From assembly GCA_017396025.1 (NCBI GenBank), contig JAFQNF010000001.1, positions 48,896-112,895 on the forward strand: a stretch of DNA of 64,000 nt. Direction: 5' to 3'. The notes beneath the pieces are model-generated. The model did not search any database and was not told where the DNA came from. It saw only the letters and a program-made list of their open reading frames with translations. The position numbers and the translations under genes were made by a program. This document shows positions 35,654 to 44,471 of the stretch, in pieces. Source of the DNA: a bacterium (GTDB lineage Bacteria > Cyanobacteriota > Vampirovibrionia > Gastranaerophilales > Gastranaerophilaceae). The first letter of the stretch is position 1. Each line of letters starts with the position of its first letter.

Positions 35654-36448
35654 ATGGACTATAAACTAGTTAAACTTAATAGTGCTCGTAGTGCATTGCG
35701 ATATGTAATTAGATGTTTTGGAATAAAAGAAATTTATGTTCCGTATTATATTTGTCCTGTAATTAGAACTGCTATTAAAAAAGAAAATTGTAAGATTATT
35801 TTTTATCATATTGATAAATGTTTTAAGCCTTCTATTTCTTTTCCTCAAACGGCTTTTATTCTTTATCCTAATTATTTTGGTGTTTGCTCTAAAATTGTTG
35901 ATAAATTGGCGTTGCTTTATCCAAATTTAATTGTAGATAATGCTCATTCTTTTTATTCTCAGCCTAAGGGAATAGCAAGTTTTAATTCTCTTCGAAAATT
36001 TTTTCCAAACCTAAGAGATGGTTCGTTTTTGTACACAAGAAAAACATCTGTTGAAAAATTAGAAATTGATAATTATGAGTATGAAAATAAGATTTTATCT
36101 CGTGAAGAGTTAATCAAAAATGAAAATAGGCATGATTTGGAAGAAATTAAGATAATATCTTCTACAACATTAGATTATTTTAGTAATATTGATTTATTTG
36201 CGGATAAACAAATTCGTATTGAAAAATTTGAACAGTTAAATCAACAATATGCTTGTAGCAATAATTTAAAGTTAGCTATCTGTGAAAATGTTATTCCGTT
36301 TTCTTATCCGTATTTAGCAAATACTCAAGATGATGCGGATAAAATTGTTAATTCTTTAAATAAAGAAGTTTATAGATATTGGACAAATCTACCCGACTCT
36401 TTTGTAGAAAAAATTTTTTATACAAATTTGGTTTCTATTCCTTTTTAA
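35654..36448 (+). CDS. Short DegT/DnrJ-like aminotransferase-fold protein
   Basis: 264 residues from ATG 35654. I prefer this start to the ATG at 35624, which lies inside the terminator hairpin. The fold resembles DegT/DnrJ/EryC1 sugar aminotransferases: LNSARSALRYVI, a YVPYYICPV strand, YPNYFGVCSKI, LIVDNAHSFYSQ (PLP-contacting Asp and His region) and SLRKFFPNLRDGS near the position of the PLP lysine. It is about 100 residues shorter than typical DegT enzymes and lacks their C-terminal part, so the substrate and even activity are uncertain. It converges with the next gene over 14 bases. Confidence 0.65.
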   Translation: MDYKLVKLNSARSALRYVIRCFGIKEIYVPYYICPVIRTAIKKENCKIIFYHIDKCFKPSISFPQTAFILYPNYFGVCSKIVDKLALLYPNLIVDNAHSFYSQPKGIASFNSLRKFFPNLRDGSFLYTRKTSVEKLEIDNYEYENKILSREELIKNENRHDLEEIKIISSTTLDYFSNIDLFADKQIRIEKFEQLNQQYACSNNLKLAICENVIPFSYPYLANTQDDADKIVNSLNKEVYRYWTNLPDSFVEKIFYTNLVSIPF

Positions 36449-36662
36449 ATAGTTGAGCAATTTTAACCTTTTGGAAGGGTTGTTGTGACAAATAAGCGTC
36501 ATATGGTGTTTGTTGGTGGAAACCACTTATTGTTTCCCCTTGTGCTTTTACTGTTTCTGTGACTCTTTTTGTATTGTTTGCAGTTTTATCTAGAAAAGCT
36601 TTTGTTTCTTTCCTTTTTAATATTTTTTGAAATTCGTTATGACCTGCTATTTTTGATATCAT
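36435..36662 (-). CDS. Hypothetical 75-residue basic protein
   Basis: No family recognised. Short, basic, helical (FQKILKRKETKAFLDKTANN), with a Gln/Tyr-rich middle (FHQQTPYDAYLSQQPF). It follows the 557-residue membrane protein by six bases, AGG before its ATG, so it is probably its operon partner. Its last 14 bases overlap the convergent DegT-like gene. Confidence 0.6.
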   Translation of the reverse strand: MISKIAGHNEFQKILKRKETKAFLDKTANNTKRVTETVKAQGETISGFHQQTPYDAYLSQQPFQKVKIAQLFKKE

Positions 36663-36668
36663 TTTAAC

Positions 36669-38342
36669 CTATTTTTGAATGTCGTTGAAAATTGTTGATG
36701 TTGCTATTGGTGTAATATGTTTGATTTCTCTTTTATTTTTATCAACAAATTTTCTATTATTTTGTAAATCTTTTATAGAAAGCATTGCGGCTATTTTTTC
36801 TGCTTTTTTTTGTTCTTTTGTAAATGCTATTTCTGCAAATGCTGTTGGAATAAATCCAATTACCGCACCAAGACCGGTATACAACCCTGATAGTTTTTTA
36901 TTACCACTTGCTTTTGCTAGTTTGTTACCGATAAAACCACCAATTGCACTAAATAAAATGTCGACAGGTGCAAGTACTGTTTCTGATAATGCCTCTATTC
37001 CAACTGTTTGATTGTAGAAATGTTCTCTATGATTATTTAGAACCATTGATGTATTTTCTTGTAATAGTTTTGCATCTTCTATTTGTTTGTCTGAGAATTT
37101 AAGTTCTCTTTTTGCGTTTAAGCGTGATTCTATTTCAGGTAGTTCTGTTTGCGCAAATTTATTATATTCACGCATATCATTTAATACACCTTTTAAAAAC
37201 ATAGGAAGACTTTCTTTTTTCTGTTCTTTGTTTTGTTTTTCACCCATTGGGTCTTCCATAAATTTTTTCAAGTGTTTGTATTTTGTTGCTAGAATTGCTT
37301 TGTTTTCTATATCTGAAATATTTTTGTTTAGTAATAAATAACTAATAATTGGGATGCCTAATTTTGCTGCAGCTCTTATTGGTTTGTTTTTTATTTTTAA
37401 GACATCTACAATTTTATCTGAAATTAGATATTCCAAAAAACCACCCATAAACAGTGAAGAGTATGCAATATTTGATACTTTTTCTACTCGTTCTAATGGT
37501 ATTAATACGTCGTGCTCGACATTTTTTATTAATGTTTCAAAAATTTTTTGATCTTCTTTTGAACTTCTTACTTCGTCTGATGAAAGTGTTCGTGTATTAT
37601 TTTTATCAAGATTTTCTTGGTTTTCAAAATATGTCTGTTTCCTTTTTGTGTAATCAGGCAAATTTCTTCTGTATTCTTCTACTGCTTGGAAGGAAGAATT
37701 TATGTTTATTTTATCCTTAATTTTATCAACAAAATTATTATTGTTTTTCTTTTCTGCGCTTACAATTTTGTCTATTTGTTTTTCCTGCTCCGGAGTTAGT
37801 TGCGCAAATAACGTTGGGTCATTGATTATATTTTGTGAAGCATCAAAACCCGCTTTTCTGATTATTCCTTGTTGAGAGAATATTGAACCTTTCATTCCCT
37901 TAACAAAGAATAATGCAGCCGCGGCAGTGGAGAACAATGTCAGTGCCTTTGGCAGTGGAACTGTCTTGTTTCCTAGTTTTAAATTTTTATTTGAATATTT
38001 AGTTAAGAGTTCAGATGCTTTTTTTATTCCAGCATTTTTATCTGTGTGTTTATTCAAAAAAGGTATCGCTTTTGTAATTGCAAGTGGAAGAGAACTTATA
38101 AGACCTGTAACAGACATAAGTTCTATGTTTAGTGTTTGAAAGAATGTTTCAGAGTCTTCTGCTCTTTCTCTTTCATATTTATCAAATAATAAAATTGGTT
38201 CTGCGATTGCTTTTGCTTTCGCTTTTATATCGGCATTATAAACTGTCGCAACATTGGGTTGCTTATTTTGAGTTCTAATCCATTCCTTATATTCAGGAAC
38301 ATGTTTCGTATAGTTAGTATAGTTACCTAAAATATTACCCAT
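36669..38342 (-). CDS. Large membrane-associated protein of unknown function
   Basis: 557 residues, no family recognised. Hydrophobic segments lie near residues 75-92, 132-150, 300-315, 325-342, 458-478 and 487-506, between long charged helical stretches (KIVSAEKKNNNNFVDKIKDK, KQNKEQKKESLPMF). There is no signal peptide. The many short, Gly/Ala-rich hydrophobic stretches recall pore-forming or membrane-docking proteins rather than a transporter, but this is inference. No Shine-Dalgarno close to the ATG. It heads a two-gene unit with the 75-residue protein. Confidence 0.7.
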   Translation of the reverse strand: MGNILGNYTNYTKHVPEYKEWIRTQNKQPNVATVYNADIKAKAKAIAEPILLFDKYERERAEDSETFFQTLNIELMSVTGLISSLPLAITKAIPFLNKHTDKNAGIKKASELLTKYSNKNLKLGNKTVPLPKALTLFSTAAAALFFVKGMKGSIFSQQGIIRKAGFDASQNIINDPTLFAQLTPEQEKQIDKIVSAEKKNNNNFVDKIKDKININSSFQAVEEYRRNLPDYTKRKQTYFENQENLDKNNTRTLSSDEVRSSKEDQKIFETLIKNVEHDVLIPLERVEKVSNIAYSSLFMGGFLEYLISDKIVDVLKIKNKPIRAAAKLGIPIISYLLLNKNISDIENKAILATKYKHLKKFMEDPMGEKQNKEQKKESLPMFLKGVLNDMREYNKFAQTELPEIESRLNAKRELKFSDKQIEDAKLLQENTSMVLNNHREHFYNQTVGIEALSETVLAPVDILFSAIGGFIGNKLAKASGNKKLSGLYTGLGAVIGFIPTAFAEIAFTKEQKKAEKIAAMLSIKDLQNNRKFVDKNKREIKHITPIATSTIFNDIQK

Positions 38343-38487
38343 TTAGACATAAAATACCTTCCACTGCCAATTTTATTAATGTCAAAGATACTTAAAAGTT
38401 GTTAATTTTACTAGATTTATTTATATATTTTTACATTCAATTATGTTTCTTGTAATATTAGGTTATTACGTAGAGAGGGATAATTTA

Positions 38488-39483
38488 ATGGCATTAAATT
38501 CATATTTGGGAATAGATGTTGGTTCTGTTACAACAAAGGCAGCAATCGTTGATGAAAATGGTAAATTTATTGATGGTTTTATGACTAGAACAGCGGGTAA
38601 GCCTGTAGTTGCAGTTCAAACCTCTTTAAAAAATCTTGTTCAACAAGCTAAACAAGAATATAACATTCTTGGTGTTGGAACAACAGGATCTGGTAGAAAT
38701 TTGGCCGGAGCTTTAGTTGGTGCAGATGTAGTCAAAAATGAAATTACAGCGCATGCAGTTGCAGCTAGCACATATGTTCCTGGGGTACAGACAATTCTTG
38801 AAATTGGTGGACAAGATAGTAAAATTATTATCCTTCGAGATGGCATTGTTACTGACTTTGCTATGAATACAGTATGTGCTGCAGGTACAGGTTCTTTTCT
38901 TGATCAACAAGCTTCAAGATTGAATGTGCCAATTCAAAATTTCGGTGCACTTGCATTAAAATCTACATCTCCTGCACGTATTGCTGGCAGATGCGGTGTA
39001 TTTGCAGAGTCTGACCTTATTCACAAGCAACAATTAGGTTATCCTGTAGAGGATTTATTATATGGGTTATGCCAAGCATTAGTTAGAAATTATTTAAGTA
39101 ATCTTGCTTTGGGAAAAGAAATACTTCCTACTGTAACATTCCAAGGTGGTGTTGCAACAAACTCTGGTATGGTAAAGGCATTTGAAGAAGCATTAAATAC
39201 AAAAGTTGTAGTTCCTGAAAACCATCAGACAATGGGTGCAATAGGTGCTGCATTATTGGCGATGGAAAATCATCAATTTAACAATACAAAAACAACATTT
39301 AAAGGTTTTAGTGTTGGAGAAATGTCCTTCAATTCATATACAAATCAATGTAGTGGATGTTCTAATAATTGTGAAGTTATTACGATTGTTGAGGGTGATA
39401 TAACATCTCACGAATTAAACAATAAAAATGATAAGATTATCGCTCGTTGGGGTGGTACTTGTGGTAGATGGGATATCGGTTAA
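38488..39483 (+). CDS. BadF/BadG/BcrA/BcrD-type ATPase (2-hydroxyacyl-CoA dehydratase activase family)
   Basis: 331 residues from the ATG at 38488, chosen because GAGAGGGA precedes it and MALNSYLGIDVGSVTTKAA is the usual start. ASKHA ATPase with GTTGSGR, EIGGQDSK, the cluster-binding CAAGTGSF and AGRCGVF, and FQGGVATNSGMV. Activases pass electrons under ATP hydrolysis to dehydratase-type enzymes in strict anaerobes. After the ATPase domain it keeps a cysteine group CSGCSNNC and ends at WGGTCGRWDIG. In longer family members these residues open the DUF2229 part, so this is a natural short form or a split protein. Confidence 0.85.
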   Translation: MALNSYLGIDVGSVTTKAAIVDENGKFIDGFMTRTAGKPVVAVQTSLKNLVQQAKQEYNILGVGTTGSGRNLAGALVGADVVKNEITAHAVAASTYVPGVQTILEIGGQDSKIIILRDGIVTDFAMNTVCAAGTGSFLDQQASRLNVPIQNFGALALKSTSPARIAGRCGVFAESDLIHKQQLGYPVEDLLYGLCQALVRNYLSNLALGKEILPTVTFQGGVATNSGMVKAFEEALNTKVVVPENHQTMGAIGAALLAMENHQFNNTKTTFKGFSVGEMSFNSYTNQCSGCSNNCEVITIVEGDITSHELNNKNDKIIARWGGTCGRWDIG

Positions 39484-39587
39484 ACTATTTGTTACGGAAT
39501 GTAAACATAGTTAATTAATATATTCAAGTTATTTGCTAATCCTGCCGATATAGTTAATACAACATATATAAGGAGTAACAAGAAAAA

Positions 39588-40481
39588 ATGGGATTAGCAG
39601 CATCACAAGGACGTTATTTATGTCTTACTGCAAGAATGAGTGATCTTGTTTATGAAGGACAGCAAATTTCGCAACAACGTATGGCTCTCGCTAAAGAGTC
39701 AAGTGCTGTTGCTGAGAAATATAATGAAGCAATGAGTAATAGAATTATACAAGCCAATATAATTGGTAAAGATGGTTCTGTTCAACAACAACAATTAACT
39801 TATGCACTTATTACAAGCAAAGATCCATTTGCCGGTTTGGGAATGAGAATCGTTGATTTAGACGGTAATGTTGTTATTCCTCCTCAAAGCTATACATTAA
39901 GTGCTAAGTTTAAAAATGAACAGGATGAATATATAACTCAATCTTTTGATAATCCTGTTGCGTTTGCAAGGGCTCATATGCCTAATTTAACTGATGAACA
40001 AGCTGAAGAAATAAAGTCTATGGATGTTAAAAGCTTTGTTAAATTTTATACAGAAAATTATTCTGATTCAGGTATAGAACTTACTTCTGTTCCTATATAT
40101 GATGACGATATAAAAAATGATAATGAAAGATTTTTGCACGATGAAAATTGTACTGATCCAGCTTATCTACAAGAAATGTTGACAACTGGTCAGTGGCTAT
40201 TGCAACAGGCGGTTCCTACTACTGCAGATAACGAATCTGGCTGGGATGATGTAATGTGGCAAGGTTCATCTCAAATATCTGATGTTCTTGATACTTCAGA
40301 TGATGCGGCTGCACAAGCAGAGTATGAAACTGCAATGAAAGAACTACAAAGAAAAGACAAATTGTTAGAACTAAGATTAGAAGAAGTTCAAACTGAAGAA
40401 AGTTCTGTAGAAAAAGAAATTGAATCTATAAAAGGTGTTATAAAGAAAAATATAGAAGATTCTTTTGGAACATTTGCTTAA
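39588..40481 (+). CDS. MGLAASQ-type protein, lineage-specific, unknown function
   Basis: 297 residues. The N-terminus MGLAASQGRYLCLTARMSDL, with a following QQISQQRM helix, is a pattern I associate from memory with repeated proteins of this bacterial group, but I cannot name a function. The middle is acidic. The last 60 residues are a coiled coil (LQRKDKLLELRLEEVQTEES) ending VIKKNIEDSFGTFA. No signal peptide. Helical ends flanking a variable acidic middle recall filament or hook-type subunits; that is inference only. It has an AAGGAG site and its own terminator. Confidence 0.7.
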   Translation: MGLAASQGRYLCLTARMSDLVYEGQQISQQRMALAKESSAVAEKYNEAMSNRIIQANIIGKDGSVQQQQLTYALITSKDPFAGLGMRIVDLDGNVVIPPQSYTLSAKFKNEQDEYITQSFDNPVAFARAHMPNLTDEQAEEIKSMDVKSFVKFYTENYSDSGIELTSVPIYDDDIKNDNERFLHDENCTDPAYLQEMLTTGQWLLQQAVPTTADNESGWDDVMWQGSSQISDVLDTSDDAAAQAEYETAMKELQRKDKLLELRLEEVQTEESSVEKEIESIKGVIKKNIEDSFGTFA

Positions 40482-40543
40482 TCGAATATTACAGGGCGAT
40501 AGCTCTATCTTGGGATAATTTTATTTATATATGTTGTTATTTT

Positions 40544-40573
40544 GACCGGTTAAACCTTACGAACCGGTCTTTT
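40544..40573 (+). terminator. Terminator after the MGLAASQ gene
   Basis: Perfect 8-bp stem GACCGGTT (40544-40551) and AACCGGTC (40562-40569), 10-nt loop, followed by TTTTAATTTT. Confidence 0.85.
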
Positions 40574-40669
40574 AATTTTCCATTGCGTGTATGATTTGTA
40601 TTAAAACTTTAATGTGGTATGATAAGGGAAAATTACTATAGGTCGAATAGTGTCTTTACGAGGTCGTGG

Positions 40670-43036
40670 ATGCAAATTGTTGAAGTCAAGTATAATATAG
40701 CAAAAATAATATATAATCCGGCAGAAAATAGATTGCTTCCGTCAGACTTTTTGTTGATTGAAGATGCTAATCAAAAGATAATCGCACAGGTTATAAATAT
40801 TGAAACAACCGAAAAAACAGATAGTAATTTGGCTGTTTTAAGATTGGCCTTAAATATTGATAAAGAAGATAATTTATCCTATTTTAACGGTTATATCCCA
40901 GCTAAAAATTCTAAACTTATTTACATTACTTCAGATGAGATAATTGAGCTTATTAAAGGAAATGAAGACAATATTTATTTTGGTAATTTGTCTAATCATC
41001 CATCTTGTTTTGTTAAAACAAATATGTCTTTTATTGACGACAGACTTTATGTTCAATCTGATAGAACGGATAAAACAGAAATTGTTTTTAAAAATATAAT
41101 TTCTGAACTTAAAGATAGAAATAAAAAGATTATTATTTTAGATTTTGATGGACAGTATTCATCAGCAGCAAATGTTTTAAAACTCAAAGTATCTAAAAAT
41201 ATTAGACTTCCATTGAATATGGATGCGTTTGATACAATATTGAAATACGATATTGTTGATTGTCCTATTGAAGACAAGGCTGTAGTTCAAAGTATTGTCT
41301 TAGAACTTAGAGAATATTTAAGCACCTTAAAAGATAAATTTATTCCTTTTAATATGTTTAAGCAAGTTGTAGATAGTGAATTTGCTACTAATCCTGTCTC
41401 TGGTTTAATGCTACTGCGTAACAAGTTATGGCTATATGCACAAGATTCTATTTTTGCTGATAAAAAAGAACAATTTGATGTTATAAATTCTGCTCTTTTT
41501 AGCCATAACATAATAATAATTGATGCTTCAGATATTGCTGAAAAATGGCATAAGTTTATAATTCAAACAACTATCGAGCTAACTAACCATGACAGTTATT
41601 TATTCTTATCATTAAATGATATTGAATTAGACAAAAAAACTATTAATGGGTTCTATAATAAGAAAAATATTATTCCGATTGTTTCCACGACCTATGATAG
41701 TCCATATCGTCCATTGTTGAAATCGTTATGTAAAAATCAATTGTTATGCAAACCATCAGATGTTTTACTTGAAAGAGAGTATTATTCTGAACTTCTTGAA
41801 ATGATGAATAATAATGATTTCTTGATATTTGGTGAAACAACATTGTATCTTCCTCTTCAAGTTGAATTACAACAATTTAATTCAGATACGGCTGAAGATG
41901 TTGTTCAAAATGATATAAAGAAGGATGTTGATAAATTATTATCTTCTCCTCAAACAGTCATTCCAAGTTCTGTAAATGTTATGCCAGAAGTGGTTCAAGC
42001 CGAGCCTGTTGTTGAAGAAAAAATTGTTGAAGAAATAATTGAAGAAGAACCAATTGAAGAAAAACAAAATGAAGAAGATGCTATTAATCAACTTGATGAA
42101 CTTGTCGATGATGATATAACTGATTCTGATTTTGATTTTCTTGATGAAATACAATCAGGTGAAACAAAACAAGAAGTTTCTCAATCACAAGAGATAAATC
42201 AAAATGATGATGATGATATTCTAAATGTTCCATTCAATTTGACTCAGCGAGAAGATGAAGTTGAAGCAATAATGAATTCTTTAACTTATGACGTGTTTGA
42301 ACCTGTTAAAGATGTTCAAAAAGTTGGTGTTGATGAACCGCTTATTGTTGAGACAGAACAAATTGAAACAGTTGTTGAGACAGTTCCAATTGAAGAAAAT
42401 GAAGATGAGCAACCTGTTGTCCAAGAAGAACTTGCAGAAGCAGATGTTGTTAATTCTGAAGAAGAAATTGCAAATCAAGTTGATGAAGAAATTCTAGAAG
42501 AAAACATTATTGAAGATAACGTTTCTAATGAAGAACTTTCTGAAATAGATGCTCAAGAATTAATTGAAACAGAAGAAGTTAATGCTGTAACTGAAGAAGA
42601 ATCTATCGAAGATGAAGCAGAAGATATAGTTGCATTGGATTCTGTAATTGAAAATATCGAAAATAAAGCTCAAAATGAAGAAGAAAATTCAGCGGATGAG
42701 CCAGTTAAAGAAAAGTCAGATGAACTTGTTGTTGAATTTGAAGATGATGATGAGGAAGAAAATGAAGTTGTTCAACCTCCACAAATCAATGAAAATATAA
42801 ATACTAAAGAAACGCCAAAAGTTCCTATATATGAAACCGATACGTCTGAACTAGTGATGATTGATCAAATTCCGTTCAAGGTTAATGATAGAGTATTTCA
42901 CCCTAAATATGGTAACGGTGTTATTGAAAGCTTTATTCAGTATAGTAATAACATTTTATTCTCATTAATCGATTTTGATACGGCTGGAAGAAAAATGTTA
43001 GATCCAAGAATTTCTGGCATAGAAAAAGTTAGATAA
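40670..43036 (+). CDS. HerA-like ATPase-fold protein with acidic linker and UvrD/PcrA-type Tudor domain
   Basis: 788 residues from the ATG at 40670, which has GAGGTCG upstream; an earlier ATG at 40619 falls in a -10-like TATGAT. Residues 1-100 resemble the HerA barrel (MQIVEVKYNIAKIIYNP). Next is a P-loop-like but degenerate SDRTDKTE (130-137), then a Walker B-like IIILDFDGQYSS (D158, D160) as in HerA/DUF87 ATPases. Residues about 410-720 are a very Glu/Asp/Val-rich linker. The C-terminus (FKVNDRVFHPKYGNGVIES, from 736) is the small Tudor-like fold that ends PcrA/UvrD and binds RNA polymerase. Role in DNA or transcription is inferred. It is followed by a terminator. Confidence 0.75.
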   Translation: MQIVEVKYNIAKIIYNPAENRLLPSDFLLIEDANQKIIAQVINIETTEKTDSNLAVLRLALNIDKEDNLSYFNGYIPAKNSKLIYITSDEIIELIKGNEDNIYFGNLSNHPSCFVKTNMSFIDDRLYVQSDRTDKTEIVFKNIISELKDRNKKIIILDFDGQYSSAANVLKLKVSKNIRLPLNMDAFDTILKYDIVDCPIEDKAVVQSIVLELREYLSTLKDKFIPFNMFKQVVDSEFATNPVSGLMLLRNKLWLYAQDSIFADKKEQFDVINSALFSHNIIIIDASDIAEKWHKFIIQTTIELTNHDSYLFLSLNDIELDKKTINGFYNKKNIIPIVSTTYDSPYRPLLKSLCKNQLLCKPSDVLLEREYYSELLEMMNNNDFLIFGETTLYLPLQVELQQFNSDTAEDVVQNDIKKDVDKLLSSPQTVIPSSVNVMPEVVQAEPVVEEKIVEEIIEEEPIEEKQNEEDAINQLDELVDDDITDSDFDFLDEIQSGETKQEVSQSQEINQNDDDDILNVPFNLTQREDEVEAIMNSLTYDVFEPVKDVQKVGVDEPLIVETEQIETVVETVPIEENEDEQPVVQEELAEADVVNSEEEIANQVDEEILEENIIEDNVSNEELSEIDAQELIETEEVNAVTEEESIEDEAEDIVALDSVIENIENKAQNEEENSADEPVKEKSDELVVEFEDDDEEENEVVQPPQINENINTKETPKVPIYETDTSELVMIDQIPFKVNDRVFHPKYGNGVIESFIQYSNNILFSLIDFDTAGRKMLDPRISGIEKVR

Positions 43037-43041
43037 AGAAG

Positions 43042-43071
43042 AAAAGGATGCTTTTTAAGGCATCCTTTTTT
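43042..43071. terminator. Bidirectional terminator between convergent genes
   Basis: Perfect 10-bp stem AAAAGGATGC (43042-43051) with GCATCCTTTT (43060-43069), 8-nt loop. A T-run follows on the plus strand, and TTTTCTTCTTT follows on the minus strand, so it can serve both the HerA-like gene and the convergent gene at 43097. Confidence 0.9.
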
Positions 43072-43096
43072 GTAATTAAGATTAAGTTATAAGGTT

Positions 43097-44215
43097 TTAT
43101 TTTAAGTTTGCAATTGCTTTTGCTGCTGCATCTTTAACTCTTGCATCTTCGTCAGCTTTAGCTAATTCAAATACTTGTGTTAAGTCTGCTTTGTATTGAG
43201 GTTTAGCGATATGAGATAATGCTGCAATACCGCTCATTCTCAATGTAGGATTTGGATTTGATTTTACTGTTTCAACAACATTTTCGATGCAAGGAAGGTC
43301 TTTTAATTCTAATGTTTGACCATTTCTAGCTTCTAATTCATTGTTTAAACGTTCTTGCATATAAGCAATTGTGTATAAAGCGTATTGTTTATTGATTTCA
43401 GCTTTTTCTAATTCAGATGGAGTTTTAGCTTTTGCTAAATCAGCAGCTGATAATTGTTCTTGTGGTTTTTGTCTTAATTCAATAACTTCTGGTGTAGGTC
43501 CTTGAAGAGTTGATGTATCTTTATTGATGATACCAACTAAAGCATCAAAGATTTGAGTATCTAAAAGAACAGGGCCTGCTGTTTTATCTGTTTTAACTAA
43601 TGTAGCAATCTCTTCAATTGTTGCTTTTTGAGCATCTAAGTCAGCTGAATTTAATTTGCCTGCGAATGCTTGAGGATCAATGCCTGTATTTTGAGCTACT
43701 ACTGGTTCTACAGTTGGAGCCGCCGCTGCTGGAGTTTCAATTTGTGGTTGAGGAACTGCAACAGGAGCTGCTGCTTGTGGAGCAACTTGTGGAACTATTT
43801 GAGGAGCAACTTGTTGTGCATCATATGAAACAGCTGGTGCTTGTGGCATTGCTGGAGCTTGAGCAACAGGTGCTTGAGGCATTGCAGGAGCATTAACTAC
43901 AGCTTGTGAAGCTGGAAATGGTTGTGGGTATGCTGGCATCATAACTGGAGCTTGCGCTACTGGCATATATTGTGCTGGCATTGCATATCCGTACTGTGGA
44001 GCTGTTGCTTGACCTTGTGGGTTGATAATTTCTATATTTACACCGTTAAATTGTGATTTTGCTGCAGGTTGTGCATAGCAACTTGTTGTTGGATAGTTGT
44101 AATAGTATCCTGGTGTTTGTTGATATTGAACAGCTTGAGTTGCACCTTGTGGTTGATAATTCATCGGCATCGCTTGTTGCGCTGGGATATATTGTAATTG
44201 TGGTGCTTGTATCAT
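43097..44215 (-). CDS. Pro/Ala/Gln-rich protein with C-terminal HEAT-like repeats
   Basis: 372 residues. Residues 1-175 are low-complexity, rich in Pro, Gln, Ala, Tyr and Met (repeats such as APAMPQAPVAQ). The C-terminal half is helical with HEAT-like units (LRMSGIAALSHIAKPQY, ARVKDAAAKAIANLK). No signal peptide. AAGGAGTTAAAG is a strong ribosome binding site. Codons are more uniform than in neighbours, which suggests strong expression. The first half may be a flexible tether or phase-separating tail for a helical scaffold; the role is unknown. Confidence 0.78.
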   Translation of the reverse strand: MIQAPQLQYIPAQQAMPMNYQPQGATQAVQYQQTPGYYYNYPTTSCYAQPAAKSQFNGVNIEIINPQGQATAPQYGYAMPAQYMPVAQAPVMMPAYPQPFPASQAVVNAPAMPQAPVAQAPAMPQAPAVSYDAQQVAPQIVPQVAPQAAAPVAVPQPQIETPAAAAPTVEPVVAQNTGIDPQAFAGKLNSADLDAQKATIEEIATLVKTDKTAGPVLLDTQIFDALVGIINKDTSTLQGPTPEVIELRQKPQEQLSAADLAKAKTPSELEKAEINKQYALYTIAYMQERLNNELEARNGQTLELKDLPCIENVVETVKSNPNPTLRMSGIAALSHIAKPQYKADLTQVFELAKADEDARVKDAAAKAIANLK

Positions 44216-44471
44216 CTTTAACTCCTTATTATACCTATCTTAATTACTAACATTTCTTGTTTTGCTAATGTCCACTCTCATAAATGTTCCTGATAACAAA
44301 AAATTGCTAATTATATTTTCTAACAAACATAATAAAATTCCAAAAATGCTGATTTAATTGATGTTCCCAATGTTAAATCCAAGTTAACAAAAATTAATAT
44401 TAATATTTTTATACTGATTTCTTATAAAAATATTAGATATTTTGTACAAATTTTTTTATTTAAGGTAGAAT

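Noticed and set aside
40619..40669. N-terminal extension of the HerA-like protein from ATG 40619
   Set aside because: The ATG lies in a TTGTAT-16-TATGAT promoter-like element and has no ribosome binding site; ATG 40670 has GAGG at good distance.
43618..43896. 92-codon Leu/Gln/Glu-rich plus-strand frame
   Set aside because: Antisense shadow of the Pro/Ala/Gln-rich coding stretch of the gene at 43097.
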